A DNA stretch of 60,000 nucleotides from positions 7,835,626 to 7,895,625 of the forward strand of contig NC_049995.1 in the NCBI RefSeq assembly GCF_000003815.2. Direction: 5' to 3'. Shown here piece by piece: positions 32,001 through 45,463 of the stretch. Under the pieces are notes generated by a model. The model was not told where the DNA came from and did no database searches. It saw nothing but the letters and a program-made list of their open reading frames with translations. The stretch is from Branchiostoma floridae (Eukaryota; Chordata; Leptocardii; Amphioxiformes; Branchiostomatidae). Numbering within the stretch: the first letter of the stretch is position 1; each line of letters opens with the position of its first letter. The translations under genes and the position numbers were made by a program.

Positions 32001-35000
32001 TGGACATCACCATGGCGGCACCCAGGAACGCAAAGGTACAGACGGCACGCCGGAACGCAGAGGCGCCTAAGAAGAGCAAAAAGAACAGTTACATGAAGAT
32101 CGTTTATATACTTTTTTAAAACTACAGTCAACCTTCTCAAGACGACCACTCAGGGCACCGATGATATCTGGTGTATATGGACAGGACGTCACGATAGATA
32201 GAATTTTGAATTCGTGTGTGAACTGGAAAACTGTCAAGCCGAAGGGCAACCAGAAAGTATTATTTCTTAAGTAGAGACGGTCACTTATCTGAACTTCGTT
32301 GTAAATACATCATTGTGTAATCAAACAAAGGAAACAATGATGTTTCTTACCAGCTCCATTGGCCGCATCCACATTCCCTCCGTAGTCCAATGCGAGCCTA
32401 AAAAAGATACAGTTTATTATTTTCAGTGATATGAGTGGGATGATCTGAAATCTTATAGTAGATCATGCGCGTTACTTCGAATTCGTTGGTATACAACTTC
32501 AGGTAACACTACTAGAAGATTTGTAATTTAATGAAGCGTATTCTTCTTTCCACAAAAAATTTTGAATGTCATAGAGTTTGTAGGTTATATTTTGATATAT
32601 GAAGTGCCTACGTAAGGAAAGAAAAATTCTTACTTACTTTGATGTATATGTTTCACTCTCTTTTAGGCTGTGTCCAACGCTAAGCCTGCGTCCAACCGTG
32701 GTGACCATGGAGTAGAAGTTCTTTCCACTGATTTTGTTCTGCCGTCCGAAGAGCAGCCCGGTGTGTATGGTAAAGTCCATGGTCTCCGGCCCAGGCACGG
32801 GCTCTGACGGGTAGTTGATGACGCAATTGACGAACGCCAATAGGCTGCCAGCAGCCATCACCATCATCATGACCCGGAAGGAAACACCAAGGTCAAAGAT
32901 TGCCTGCATGAGGAAGAACAGGAAAGCCTACGTCACTTTCGGATAATGGACGACGGTCCAATAATTTTTTGATTACTGCCTGCTCCTGATTGTGATTGAC
33001 AGGCTTGGCGATGCCAGACTGAGAACTGGCCATCTCAAGCCTGCTGAAGGAACAGGCAGCAACGCAGGCAAAACAAGTGAAGAAAAGACGTAATGGCTTT
33101 TGCAATAACGGCTCCGCCTCTGTGGCGTCGCCAAAAGGAATTATGAATTTCTTTTCAAGGATGATTGTGTTTTTTTCAAGACTGTGTTTTTTTTTAATGC
33201 AATGATTTTGCTTGCAATACGAATGTGATAATTACTAACCTTATGCCATACCTCTTTTCATAATGATAATCAGTATCTCTATACCCCGGATGATCAGGTC
33301 AAATCTGACCGGAATTTTGGTTGAAATATCTTTGATGGCAATGGGTACATGTGTGCCAGAGACTTTTAAAAACTGTTTCTGTACTACTGTTTGGGTGAAT
33401 TTCGTTGAATTGCCTGTTAGAACGCGGGGATAGAGAGACTGTACTGTACCTGCAACACAATGAGACTCAGAGTGTTAGAAATGCACAACAGTCCCACATC
33501 TCATCAACATACACACACACATACATACGCACTGTCAATATCACACTTCTTCATTCTCCTTATATTTCAGCAGCCAATTCATCCCCCAAAAGCCAACTCC
33601 AAATTCCTTAGTTCAAGCCCTGATTTTCTATCTTTACACTGTCCCTTTATATGCCATGCAAACAAGCTTATACAGCTTTTTGCCATTAAGTCCCATACTC
33701 AATTTTGCTGAATTTTGATATGTGATTTTGTTTTCTTCGCACTACGTGCACTATAAGAATCCCGCCCCAGAACAGAGCACAATGCACACATTTGTTGTCA
33801 ATGATTTTGTGAAGAATGATTTCGTCACTTGGTCATAACCCTTATACCTTCATAACGGGGAAGACAATAGCTGACGAGGCGCTCGACCCCATCATCACGC
33901 TCAGGATGGTCGACCGCGCATGCCCGAAAAAGTTCGACACCTCCAGGGCACAAAGAATCAAAATTTGTGTGATTTTTACATCAAATTTTACAGAGAATGT
34001 CAACGAATACGCCCGTACTTGCTGCTACCGTCTCTCTTCTCCGCTGTCTGGAAAGAAGCCCTCCTCGTTATACAAAACTTCATGACATACTATTAGGCTC
34101 GCCCCTGAGGCGTCGCTAAAAAGGAAGCGTATTGACTACGTACTTTCACATCAATTTATACCCAAGTAATTTGAGAGAATAACTACTACCGATTACTGCT
34201 GCGTCTTCACGCCTGCAAATGAACTTCAACCGTTAACCTTTGACCTAGACCAGTAACGCTCATTACATATGCAAGGCCCGCCCTCTGTGATGACGTCAGC
34301 TGCCCTAACCTGGTTCTAAGGCTATCATTGGCTGGCCCAGCAGCTGGAAATGATCATGAAAAATGGTTGAATTTGTCACTCTTGCCCAGCCGATGCTGGG
34401 ACCTGTAAGCATTTTACATTGCCCCTAACCCTTTACCCACTCAGTACTGTAGGTGCCCTATAATGGCCTCAGCACGAAACCTGTCAGAAAAGCACAATCC
34501 GCTAGGTGTCCTGGAAACAAGTAGGATCTATATATGAAGAGTTGGGTTAGCCTTGCTGGCTGGCAGGATCTGTAAATGTTTCCCGGTCACACAGAAAAGA
34601 AACGTCTTTAAAGCACAACTAACACTGATAGTGTGAAACAGCACAAAGCTGGGTGGTACGGAATCGAAAAAGTGAGTTTGAACTTGATTTCCTACGACTT
34701 ACGGCCCGTCTACTACAAGAACCGGTGTCGCCGTCGTCGTCGCCTGCCCTCAGCTTTTCCTGGAATCTAAAACTATAAGATTTTACTCCGTTTTGTTAGA
34801 TTTGTTGATAATTATAGTTTCAATCAAGCAATGGTATATGTTCAAAAGATGAAGATAAAATCCTAGTTCTGATATAAAGCATCTTCAAGCTCGAGCGATG
34901 CTGTTAAGCCATTGCTTGCTTTTAGTCTTGTTGGAGCAAATAGAAGTAGGAATTGTCTGTAAACGTTAGCAAAGTTATTACCATGCAATTTGCATGACTG

Positions 35001-38000
35001 GTTTGTTTTGTTGTCCAAGATACGTCGTTTTGGATAGTATTCTATTCCTTGGCTTAATTTTCATTCGAAACCTCCAAACGTTAGTGTCGGTCACGTGCAC
35101 AGCACACAGTTCACACATAAATGAAGGGAGAACAAAGACGCAAAGCAGCTCGGGAACGTCAAAATAGACCTTTTCTCTGATCGCATTGCATGCTGGGAGA
35201 CGCATGGTACTATGGGTAGCTCAGGGGGCAAGCAAAATCATTACTATTGACAACAGAGACACACATGCATTGCTACAGTAACGATATTGTTTGTCCCAAA
35301 AGCTACCCATAATACCCCGCGTCTCCCAGCATGCAATGCGATCTATGAAAAAGGTTTATTCGGGTCCTATACTGTACAAGCTTTCAATCCAGTCAGCCAA
35401 AGCGATCTAGCAAGCTCAAGTAACCCTTTTTTTGTCAGTTTAAAATTTTAAAGGCCATGCACCACTTGGCACATATCGTTCATTATAGACGGTCCTTAGA
35501 TAACTTTTGCTTGCTTTCCGAGGTGCTTTGATACAAGGGGAGGACTTATCATGCCTTAGTATGCATAAGTAAAGTCACCCATAAACTGGGAATGCGCCCA
35601 CCTAGACGCCACCTAGCGACCGGACAGGACACTGTACGGACTCAAAATCTGTTAGTGTGTACAATTCAGAAGACCAGGCAATGCTAGGCTGACATGGAAC
35701 TGATGACAAGACGACAGACGTATATTTTAGGTCGTTTCACTCTGAATATACTATTAGTGTCTGTATCTGTATCTAAATAGCCGGTATAACCGCCCTTCCG
35801 CGTGACACACCAGCTTGAAACTAATTTGAACGACTTATTCCTACATGTAGTTGCAGAAACAAACAAAAAAGAGAAAATGGTCACTTATGATTTGGATAAA
35901 TAGGATACAAATATGCTCTTTATTTGATATAATATTTTCTTATCTACGTACCACGTCAGCCAAGCGATGTGTATATATTTCAAATCGTCACACAAATTAA
36001 TGCGAAGGAACAGTTTTTTTTCTAGATTTGGAATGGGCATAAAAACTATACGTTTGGGTTACATATAAGATACAAAACATCTAATAAAGGAAACTAGAAG
36101 AAAAGGAAATCATAGTGTATTGTAATATTTTCCTCAACTTCGAGAAATGACAAGAATTTACAAAAATGTTAGTTAGCATCAAACTATGCTGTTCCTTCTC
36201 AAATAAGAGTTATGGACCTGAGAAAGAACGTATAGGAACCAATGTAGGTAATTGTATTTGCTTGTTTCTGGAATTGTTTATTCTTAAATTTGGAAATGAT
36301 GTTTCTTTGTTTGTACTTTGAAGACGCTACCAAATATAATTTTACATGGAATCAAAATAGCATAAGGTAGACCCAAACTATTGCCGGCCACGTTAATTCT
36401 CACTCAAATTCAAATTCTTTGGTTCCAGAAACGTTCTTTCTTCCTAGAGTCAATGTCTTTGTCACTTTTGCCCTGTACCTCCCATAGTTTAAAGTGTCTG
36501 TTGTTCAAAATTGTAAAATAAACTCTGACAGATAAATAAATTTACAAAGCTCGTCTTAGAATGCGACGAATTCAGCAAGGAATATTTTATAAAAAAATAT
36601 CTTTGTCAAGGTTTTTCAAAATTGCTATCATGTGACCATTTACAAGAGCAATAAAAAGGAAGTTATTGTTCTCATTGTGAAATTGTAGAGAAAACGTCAC
36701 TGCTTGGCAGCAAGTTTTCTTTGTAGCGGGCCAAAAAGTGAAAATAAAGAATTCAATCGTCACATTTTTGATGACGCAAAACTATATAGACAGCTTTGCC
36801 ATGTGAAGACAGTGACTTGACAAAAACATCGATCCAACACATGTTATCCTATAAGACGAAGCACAGAAACACAAGCCTACCTGCAGAGACGTGTACACCA
36901 TAATGGTTCCGCCGACGCCATTAAAGATAACAGCCAAAAACAGCAGGTCGGACATATCTGCAGAGGGAGGGAGGACGATAGAATGAACGGCATATCCCAA
37001 AATGCAACGCAGTGGTCAAGCTAAAAGAAACCTCTTGCAAGAAACGATTATGAAATACTGCCAGTATTAAAATGATTCTGTAGAAATAATTTTGAAGGAA
37101 TGTGGTACCAAACCATAGGATGCATTTCACATTGTCATCCCGTATACAAAATATGAAAGGCTTAAGAGAGATTCGCATGAAAGTTCATCTGTAACGGTCA
37201 TGAACACTAAGAAGTTTACATGCTATATCCGTATACATTCAAGCTTTCGACCAGTTCTCTGGTACATCTCAAGTTGATTTGACTCTACGTCACTTGACCT
37301 GAGCGGAAGTGTGACGTCAGCAACGGATCAAAGCTGGAAGTCGGTATCGGCCCCCGTCTCTTGAGGGACGGTCGATAGGGATATCGAGTCAACTCAACTT
37401 AAGAAAGGGCCAGACGACTGGTCGAAAGCTTGCTGGAAAGAAATTTCCATTGATGTGTACGGATATAGCGGGTAAATTTCATTAGAGATGACAACTTAAA
37501 GCAAGCTTCAGATATACCAAAGACGTGAGTTTCAAGAACTCCAGCCATGGGATGGGTACCTATACAGCTTACCTGTGCAACTCCGGCAACTTTCCCCAAC
37601 AATAACTACTACATAGATGTCATGAAGACAACATAAGCACACACACTCGTCATACACACAACGTGGCACTCCCAATCGGTAGCTTCCCTATACATTATTC
37701 TGTAGCTCAATTCAGTATCTCTTAAGACTTTGTAACAGTGCCTTTACGTATTTCTATTGACTACATGTATCTCAACAACCCCACGTGTTTTTTTGGGGGG
37801 ACAAGCCACCATGAGCAAACCGCTTTTACCTCTGTCCGACCAGGCGAAGAGGAGGCATGACACGGCCACTAGCAAGCTGGAGAAACAAATTTGGGGTTAG
37901 TCCATCCTACTGCATACATCCTACTGGCTTCGCCTTCGTTTTTTTCATGACTGTAGCATCCTTCCCTATACAACCTACTCTGTCTTGATTTTTTGACTTT

Positions 38001-41000
38001 GTAAATTGTAGCAACTGTTACGTATATTACATCAAAGTCGGCTTAGACGGAACCCACAACTGCTCAAAATTGATTGCATATCTTCACAGTCTTGATATTC
38101 GTAAACAAGAATTCAAAGTTTCATTGGTAACAGCAAAACAGCAGGGCCTCCCTGAAAATCAGTGCTAGTCACTGATGGGGGCTTACCCTGGTAAAAGAAT
38201 ACAGAAATAGATATAAACATGGTTATGTTTTGGTAATCATATCTAATTCTACACTAAAGCTTTTCTTTGTATTCCTGATAATACAGAACAAGGTGCCAAA
38301 CTGAAATATATGTTTCTGTAGGTTATAGTCGAATCCTGCCTTGGCCCACATTGTCTTTCGGCTACGCTTGGTAATGATAAGCGAACAAACCACACCCGAA
38401 CGGTAAGTGTTATGCTAGACTTATGCATCAAATAATCCTAAAAGTCATCTATCGAAACAAGGTAGTTTTATTATCTGCATCAACAATGGGTTAACGCTCT
38501 CCTTGCTGTGATCGCAACCACGCATCCGGTTTGTTCGGTAGCAGTACAGTCAGCAAGGAAGAGGTCAACTCCACTTATCATATAATCAAAACCATCACAA
38601 TTCTTGGACCCCATCAATACCTCACTCAATATCTACTATAATAATACTGTACATGTGTCAGGAATAATTATTGAAGGACATTTACCATATCCTCATACCT
38701 TTCACCACTTCAGGCGAACACAATGAGCATTTGGTGAAGATTCAACATATGGAGGAATTGACTGCCTTAGCATCGCAGAACACTCCTGGATTTCTGATTG
38801 CCAAGGATAATTGTGATTTTTTACCTATATATATGTTACAAATAGGTCTTTCACAGTCTGTGTAACACAGACTCTATTGTTTGGGGCTGTAACTGGAGGC
38901 CGGCCGACTCTTTTTTTTAAACAACCATTGCTTTATTCTCACCAACATTTCATCAAGTTGTCGGTACATATGTAAATACTTTTATGACCGCATCTCTAAT
39001 GACCTCATCTGAACTGTGAGCAGCGACACCTGTCCTGCAGTACAATGTGAACCAGTCAGAATTGCCCCGTAGAAGGTGACGGTCACTGAAATGTTGGTGA
39101 GAATAAAGCAATGATTATTAAAAATAAGAGTCTCTTTATTCAGAGATTTAAACAGGTCTTTCACATCTTCACCATGTATTCATAGCGTTCACCGATATCT
39201 ATGAGTTTTCTATGTCTGTGATGAGTAGGTACTAAGTAGAACTCACCAGCCGATCATGCGCAGAGACCTGCAGCCGAACTTGTCCATGGCGATACCGATG
39301 GGGAAGGTCATCCCGCTCAGCAGGAAGGAGCCCACGGTGAAGGCCAAGTTCAACCGTCTGTCCTGGGCGTCACACCCGGACAACTGGACATACAAATGGA
39401 AGACACGTAAATGGGTATTCTTGCAACTTCGAATGAGTCATCATCTCTGGTGGCCCAATCTAAAGAAACACAATTCACTGCACCGAAATTCAAATTTCCG
39501 GGAATTTCCTAACCCTGGCACACCCGTGAAACTTGACAAGTTTGGCTCGTGTACAGGAATGTCCGTTCCAGGTGTGTCCGTTATATTCCCATATATTTCT
39601 GGACACGGCCCTGGCATGTCAAGTTCCATCGGTGTACCAGGGTCCAGGCAGGGCCCGGAAATTTGAGTTTTCCTGCAGTTGGCTCTTAAGTGTGCATGGG
39701 TGCAGTCTCAGTCAGCAAAGAGATAGTCTTTTAAGATGATGCTGAATCTTGATGAAATTACACATGATTGATGCCATCAACCGCATGTATGTTGTATCTG
39801 CTTGCATGTGCTTGTGTGTGTGCGTGTGAGATCTAAATGAGTTTTGCGACCCTAAATACAAGGGGGTTATGAACTTGTGAAGCTTTAGCTGATTATGTTT
39901 TACTCACCTCATCAAAGAGAACTTGTTGTTTGTCCTCTTTCTGCTCGAACAGGGCGGGCGCTGCAGTGACGGTGTTGTTGCCATCTGTGGGCGACACAGA
40001 GACACAAGATGATGCAACCATACCATCCCAACTGTCTACGTATGGTAGTTATTCAGGCTATGTTGACAAACAAGCAAACAGCCCTGTTAGTCCACTCCTA
40101 GGGTTTTCCCACTTGCTGGTATAGTATTTCACACGGGCGTTGGGTATGCGGACTGTCGACCCGTTATAGCCAACGGCCGTCGATCACACCCCGGGTTTGA
40201 CCCGATGGGTTTTAGGTTCTCATTTTAAAAAACGAGGTTATTCAGATTGGTCGAGACTGAAATACAAGTTATTACCCTGGGGGAAAGACTCTACCCATGC
40301 TGGCCCGACAGAGCATCTGTTCGGCAGCCAAGGCAGTTCTTACCGGGACGTCGACCTTAGAAAACCATTCCGGGAAGAAGTCGTGCGGGGAGGTAGTTTG
40401 CCGGACTTGTTTCCTGCATATGACACCTCCCTAGATCTAAGATCTTCAGGAAGAACTAACATTGGCTGCTGAACAGATTCTCTGCCGGGCCGAGCTAGAG
40501 TCTGACTCCCAGGGCAACAAATGATAGACGTGTCATGATAGCTATGATGGAAAACTGATATAAAGGAGAACAAGAGCAATATGTAACAGCATCCCAAATA
40601 TGTACAACAGCTGTTTTATCCCTCACAATCCCTCGTCTACAATTGAATGATGCTGTTCTTCATGTGATGAGCCAAAGCAAGAGGAAATACCATGAACCTT
40701 GGCTTGGATGATTTCCAGATCGATCTGCATTTTGCACCTCATTCGTTCTCAACTAGTACTAACTACAGCGTTCATACTACTCCGTAACGCTAGTTCAATC
40801 TGCAGTTTTATCTTTCATCCGCAGGGTAAGCTATATCCGTTATATTTAAAAACAGGGTATCTAGGGATATCAAATTGACAGACTGAGGTTTCAAACTGGA
40901 ATATTCTGAAAATATTGCAGTTTTAAAACCACCGTCCGTTGAGTTGATATCCCTAGATACCCTGTTTTTAAATACAACGGATATAGGTTACCCCGTGGAT

Positions 41001-43186
41001 AAAGGCGACCCAGCGTTACACACAGGGTCCTCCAGCTATCACTGGTTGATGCCAGCTTTGGTTAAGATGAAAAGTAGCAGAATCTAATTATTATGATTTA
41101 TTCCGAAGAATTTAAAGTCGGAAATACACCATGATACCAGATCATCTGTTAGCTATATCACAATCTTGGCCAGGTTCCCGCATCGAGTAAGCGAAATGAC
41201 TGGAAATTTACAACGACAAAACGATGCCAGGATGGAGTTATTTATACACTCTTGGCCTTCACCGTGCACACAAGAAGGACAGCGTTCTAAATGTTTGATA
41301 ATTCATCTCCCACTGCTTGCAGAAAAGTAGTCAAACTATTCAAATAGAAATAGATTTAGAATTTCTTTCACGTTTAAATTTATCTATGTATTTCATTGTC
41401 TTATCTGTTACGAACACATACGTTATATGATATTCTTTGCTTTTTGTTTTAAACTAATTTAAGTTGCCAGTGAGCATTGTTTTTATTTATGAAGCTATTA
41501 TTATTCTGTTTTATACACTTTCTATTCAAATGTTGAAAGGCACAGAGTGGCATATGGATACATAGTTAGAAACAAGCAACATACAAAGCTAAATGCATCA
41601 ATACAAGTGTAAATACAATAGATAAAATACAGTGGTGATTTAATTTACGAGGACTGTCTGTCCACCGTGCTGATTAAGTGCTGTATTAACTGGGTGTGAA
41701 TATGTCGGAAAGGATTGCAAGTTTTTTTTTTTTTTTAGTTGCGTAATCTGAGTATTAGAGCAATCTATGTAAGGATTTCGTGATATCGTAAATGGAGAAA
41801 TGTTTTCCTAGCTTATAGTTAATCCCAGACTGATGTGTCAAGAAGTGAAGAATAGGGATGACATTGAATAAGAGAAGGAGAGTACGTCGACGGCAGACGA
41901 TCGAGTTCCCAAACAAACCATAAAAACACTTGCTGACCTAATTCAGCAATCCCTTCGCGACATCCAATCCATCAAATGGGCCGAATTCAGGTCAACATAA
42001 CAATGATACATGACATAATCGTTACGACACGTGTAGGAGAATGAGACCGCATGTAAGGTTAGCGTGGGTACTTAATTCTACCACAGAACGTTTCAGGCAC
42101 AGCTGTATTGATCCATGTTGTTACAACGTTCACACAATACTGGTTTCTGGTAGTGGGTAATATAGGATTACTGGCTCTCTCTCCTTCAGTGTATACGACA
42201 CTATTCTTCATAGTCGGTTCCTAGATCTTGTAACCACGGAATGAACTAACGAGTCATCTTCGCTCGGTAGTTTATTTGTTGGTTATAGGAACCGACCATG
42301 AATTATGGCACCGTATGCACCGAAGGAAAGTGGGCTATTAACCCTTAATTGACCTCATTCCTTATTCCATCTCGGCAACTGACTTTTCTTTTACTTACTA
42401 ACTAGCTAATTGAACGATTACATTGAATTAGCAGATATACAAGGACAGAAAGTCACAAGGTATTTGAGCTGATGTTTTCTGTAATATAGTTTTTTAGACC
42501 AAAAATGTTTTGATTCATTTCATTTGCGCTGTAATATTAGTTCGTTGGGTGGCCAATATATAAGCCCTCAAATCCTGCTGGCGCTTACACTATTGGCCAT
42601 TGTATTTTGTACATGCATTTAAGTTCGCAGGGATTTAATTTCGCGGTAGCGGGAAAATGGACTTTTCGCGGTGGTTTTAATTTCGCGGTAGAACCATTCA
42701 CTGTAGTCTCTTATAACTGTTCGCGGTGGTTTTATATTCGCGGTGAAGCGGCCGCCGCGAAAACCGCGAACATTAATCCACCGCGAACATTTCTGCAATA
42801 ATGTTGTATATATGTTATGTAATTTTGTTGGCCTGTATTTCACTTTTCAATGAGGTCATTAGGGAAGAGGTAAGACGTAAGAGGTGGAGAAAAACATATA
42901 ATAAAGATACAATTTACATCATCTAAAGTCCTAACAAAAATCTGTACACATATTGGTATATGAGCATGCAAAGTAAACAATGAAAAAAAAAATAGAAATT
43001 AAAAAAAAAACGCAACATGGCCTGACCTGGCCCCGTGCAGAGCTTGCTGTACAGCCCCTGTGCCTTCAGCATCAGCACCAGGGACCCCCAGCCGAACAGG
43101 ATGAAGGAGAAGAGCAGATTCTCAGCGATGGCGGTCCCGAGGAGGAACTTCCGGCGGCGGCTGGCTTCGAACAGGCTGGGCGCCAT
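29067..43186 (-). CDS. SLC43 family (LAT3/LAT4-like) amino-acid transporter
   Basis: Fourteen coding exons on the minus strand: 43027-43186, 39908-39984, 39247-39383, 37830-37876, 36881-36957, 33848-33940, 32638-32903, 32351-32397, 31923-32066, 31262-31427, 30387-30585, 29965-30038, 29665-29788, 29067-29240. They total 1785 nt and 594 residues, in phase at every join, all GT-AG. The start [12 protein letters not shown] matches the MAPTL..RRR start of vertebrate SLC43A1/A2. Other family blocks are GWGSL (TM1), [10 protein letters not shown] (exon 3), [12 protein letters not shown] (exon 6), GALMDWK (exon 10), [10 protein letters not shown] (exon 11) and GPLSGDPFW (exon 13). Length is close to the vertebrate 559-569. 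It is an MFS protein with about 12 membrane helices. Exons 10-11 encode an acidic, Ser/Thr-rich loop. SLC43A1/A2 carry neutral branched and aromatic amino acids by facilitated diffusion; this substrate is inferred. The 5' UTR reaches an acceptor at 43230, so at least one upstream non-coding exon exists. Confidence 0.93.
30674..30890. mobile_element. MITE family 1 fragment in an SLC43 intron
   Basis: It retains AGTTAAAATCAAACCGGGAC and GGTACCGGTCTCGGG but lacks both ends. It begins about 90 bases upstream of exon 11 on the coding strand. Confidence 0.45.
35178..35344. mobile_element. Palindromic element, ~44-bp arms
   Basis: Arms 35178-35221 and 35301-35344 are inverted (GCATTGCATGCTGGGAGACG / CGTCTCCCAGCATGCAATGC) around ~79 bp. 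Located in SLC43 intron 5 (between exons 5 and 6). Confidence 0.7.
37222..37469. mobile_element. MITE with CTATATCCGT ends in SLC43 intron 4
   Basis: GCTATATCCGTATACATTC then AAGCTTTCGACCAGT is inverted against ACTGGTCGAAAGCTTGCTGG ... GTGTACGGATATAGC. Interior palindromic pieces contain GATAGGGATATCGAGTC. Confidence 0.7.
38142..38191. mobile_element. 50-bp palindrome in SLC43 intron 3
   Basis: GCAGGG...AAAATCAGTG CTAGT CACTGA...TACCCTG forms an imperfect hairpin. It is likely a minimal MITE. Confidence 0.5.
38926..39113. mobile_element. Inverted-repeat element, 27-bp perfect arms
   Basis: CATTGCTTTATTCTCACCAA (arm continues 7 bases) at 38926-38952 is mirrored at 39087-39113 around 134 bp. 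The outward-reading GAAATGTTGGTGAGAATAAAG resembles Penelope-like termini, but no full hammerhead core is visible. In SLC43 intron 3. Confidence 0.55.
39488..39668. mobile_element. Palindromic element in SLC43 intron 2
   Basis: Ends CAAATTTCCGGGAA and CCCGGAAATTTG are inverted, with inner CCTGGCACACC / GGTGTACCAGG pairs, about 180 bp. Confidence 0.55.
40817..41000. mobile_element. Palindromic MITE, ~57-bp arms, in SLC43 intron 1
   Basis: CTATATCCGTTATATTTAAA, then AACAGGGTATCTAGGGATATC, is mirrored on the right with few mismatches around ~70 bp. A solo end of the same family lies at 12018-12053, and its terminal CTATATCCG is shared with 37222-37469. Confidence 0.75.
42177..42328. mobile_element. 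MITE with CTTCRGTG ends in SLC43 intron 1
   Basis: CTCCTTCAGTGTATACG and CATAGTCGGTTCCTA on the left pair with TAGGAACCGACCATG and CGTATGCACCGAAGGA on the right. Confidence 0.6.
42620..42800. mobile_element. TTCGCGG-rich palindromic repeat in SLC43 intron 1
   Basis: Repeated TTCGCGGTGGTTTTA/TTTCGCGGTAG on the left is mirrored by CCGCGAAAACCGCGAACATT and CCACCGCGAACAT on the right. Located about 230 bp from SLC43 exon 1. Confidence 0.6.
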
Positions 43187-43223
43187 CTTGAAGCAGTCTG
43201 AGACCTTCAGTCCGCCAAGGTCA

Positions 43224-43612
43224 AAAACTCCTGTGGAAAATCAAGAGAGAGAGGTGTTAGACTCGATTTACACAAGGAATATTTCTGAGGGGACGTACGA
43301 CAATGGCATACGTCGTGCGTCTTTGCACACGACGCAGTCTAATACCTTCTCGACAAAGTCACAAACTCCTTTGAAAAAATAAGCGAGAGAAAGGTTAGAC
43401 ACTATTCATATTACACCAGGAATATTTTTGGACGTACGAAAATGGCATACGTCGTACGTCGTCTGCACACGACGCCTTTTTCTACTCCTGTGGAAAATAA
43501 AGCAAGAGAAGCCGGGTTAGACCCGATTTACACGAGGAATATTTCAGAGGGGACGTACGACAATGTCATACGTCGTACGTCTCTGGCACACGACGCCTTT
43601 TTGCTCCGTTAA
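43224..43612. repeat. Three-copy tandem repeat, ~130-bp unit, upstream of SLC43 exon 1
   Basis: Units start near 43224, 43358 and 43481 with ACTCCTKTGRAAAAT and share AGGAATATTT, GGACGTACGA and CATACGTCGT. The first unit includes the splice acceptor of SLC43 exon 1 (minus strand). Confidence 0.75.
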
Positions 43613-44837
43613 AAATCGGCTCCGTGCGTCCGGCGACAGCAATTTATACCATCAGTCGTGTGCCATCTACAGTGTAGACGTACGGACGCCGTTGAAAAGT
43701 CTGTTACGCTTCTACGCTCGTGTAAACGCAACTGTAATCATCAGTAGCAAACGAACCATATTAAAGTGCGTACGAACCTAGCGGTCTCTTACGGCAAGGT
43801 CATGACATGCATCAGTGATTACGTTATTAAAGTCTGTAATTCACCTTACATTTTCAGGTGACCTTTAAATATAACAAGGCTGGTGAACTATGCGTACGTG
43901 AAACAGTTCCACAACACCAATTGCAATACCAAAATCTTCACTTGCAGTTGCGTAGCAATGACGTCTTTGCAATGACGCAGCCTAGCCAAATAAAACATCT
44001 AGAGGGAATCGCATTATACTAGCCTTTTCAGTCGATGTCGAATGAGATATATATATATATATCCTATCGTCGTATGCCTGCCTCTAAATTCTACCGCACC
44101 ACAAACGATCTACTGGATCAATCAGGACAATCGCACATGAGACTTCCAGGAAGCCACTGTGTACGTTCCGGGAATAGAAACCATTTGGCCACTATGATGA
44201 TTTGCATAGATTAACGATATAGTCTTGCGTCAAAGAGCAACGTCCTGCCAAGGCATGGACGTGGTTAAAATACTTTAGGTCTAGAATAACCCAGTGAACG
44301 GTCATAAACCTCATAAAGTTTATTTCAGGTTCTTTATTGCCATACATAAGCAAAGCCAGTGAACTAGTCATATCTGTAAGGCCATGTCAATTTAGGTCAT
44401 TGTCAAAATTGCAGTATAGGAAAGAGTCAATCACAATTAGTGGTTAATCCATTTAAGTAGTGCTACGTTATACCAGTAAAAACATAGATTCCAAATTACA
44501 TTTCTGCATATACAAACATATCTTATATCAGAAAAGAGGTGTGCCAGGGTACAATTTCATTTCATTGATTTTATCATTTAATCATCTTCTTCTTCTTTTA
44601 CAATTATGTATGCTTAATACAATAGACTGTATCATTAGTATTCATTACTCTACAATGCAGTACGAGAAATTCACGACCATATACTGCTTCGCATGTCGTG
44701 CGTTATGGCGGTAATGTTAAACCCTATGTCCTCCGATAACCTGACAACGCCCAGGCCACGCCCTGGCAACAAGCCGAGCCCCAAATATACCTCCTTCCAC
44801 ACGCACACAACTTGGCTTCCGTCCTTTCATTGAATTA

Positions 44838-44928
44838 GCTACTGCTAGGTACATCCGAACTCCTCCTAATGATAGACTATGTATGTTTAGTAGAAAAAGA
44901 AGTACACATTGTCCTAGAGTGTTCACTG
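44838..44928 (+). pseudogene. Frameshifted LINE C-terminal remnant
   Basis: One frame reads ARYIRTPPNDRLCMF and the next VEKEVHIVLECSL. Both parallel the intact fragment at 113-691 (GRYNQTPPNNRLCTL, NEVHFILECPL). A frameshift near 44885 and missing flanks mark it as dead. Confidence 0.65.
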
Positions 44929-45348
44929 CACAAAGCTCCGCGTATTACTTCGCTTCATAGCTACACATGTAGATCAGAAATAGGCACACCTAACGAAGGA
45001 AGATATGTTCAAATATCTTGTATCATCAGTACAAGTGCGGTGTTCCAAGGTCCTTGCTTGTACAACATTAAAAAAAAAACGGCAGACGATTAAAGAAGTC
45101 GGACATAGTCGACACGATTTCTGGTCGCACTTTGCGTGACTGTTACAAGTATAAGCGCGCTTCCTAGCCAAATACAGTGATGCTTAACGAGTATCAAGTT
45201 CAAAGCTACATAGGCCAAATGTCTTGAACCCAACAACCATAAGAGGACCGAGTCATATGCAGCCAAAGAAAATTTCAATGCACGAATGCCATTATAGGCC
45301 ATTATATCTTGTTGGAGTTTATTTAGATGCCTCTATAAAGTCTCTACC

Positions 45349-45463
45349 AGACTCCCGCCTGGCCGAACAGTAATAGGGGAATTTGGCCAAGTTAGCTATA
45401 GGAATAAAATTCTAGTAGGACTTCGTTGGCCTAGGAGTGAACTGTTCGACCGGCGGATAGACT
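45349..45463. repeat. Inverted repeat, ~24-bp arms
   Basis: AGACTCCCGCCTGGCCGAAC is inverted against GTTCGACCGGCGGATAGACT with a ~66-bp spacer. Confidence 0.5.
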
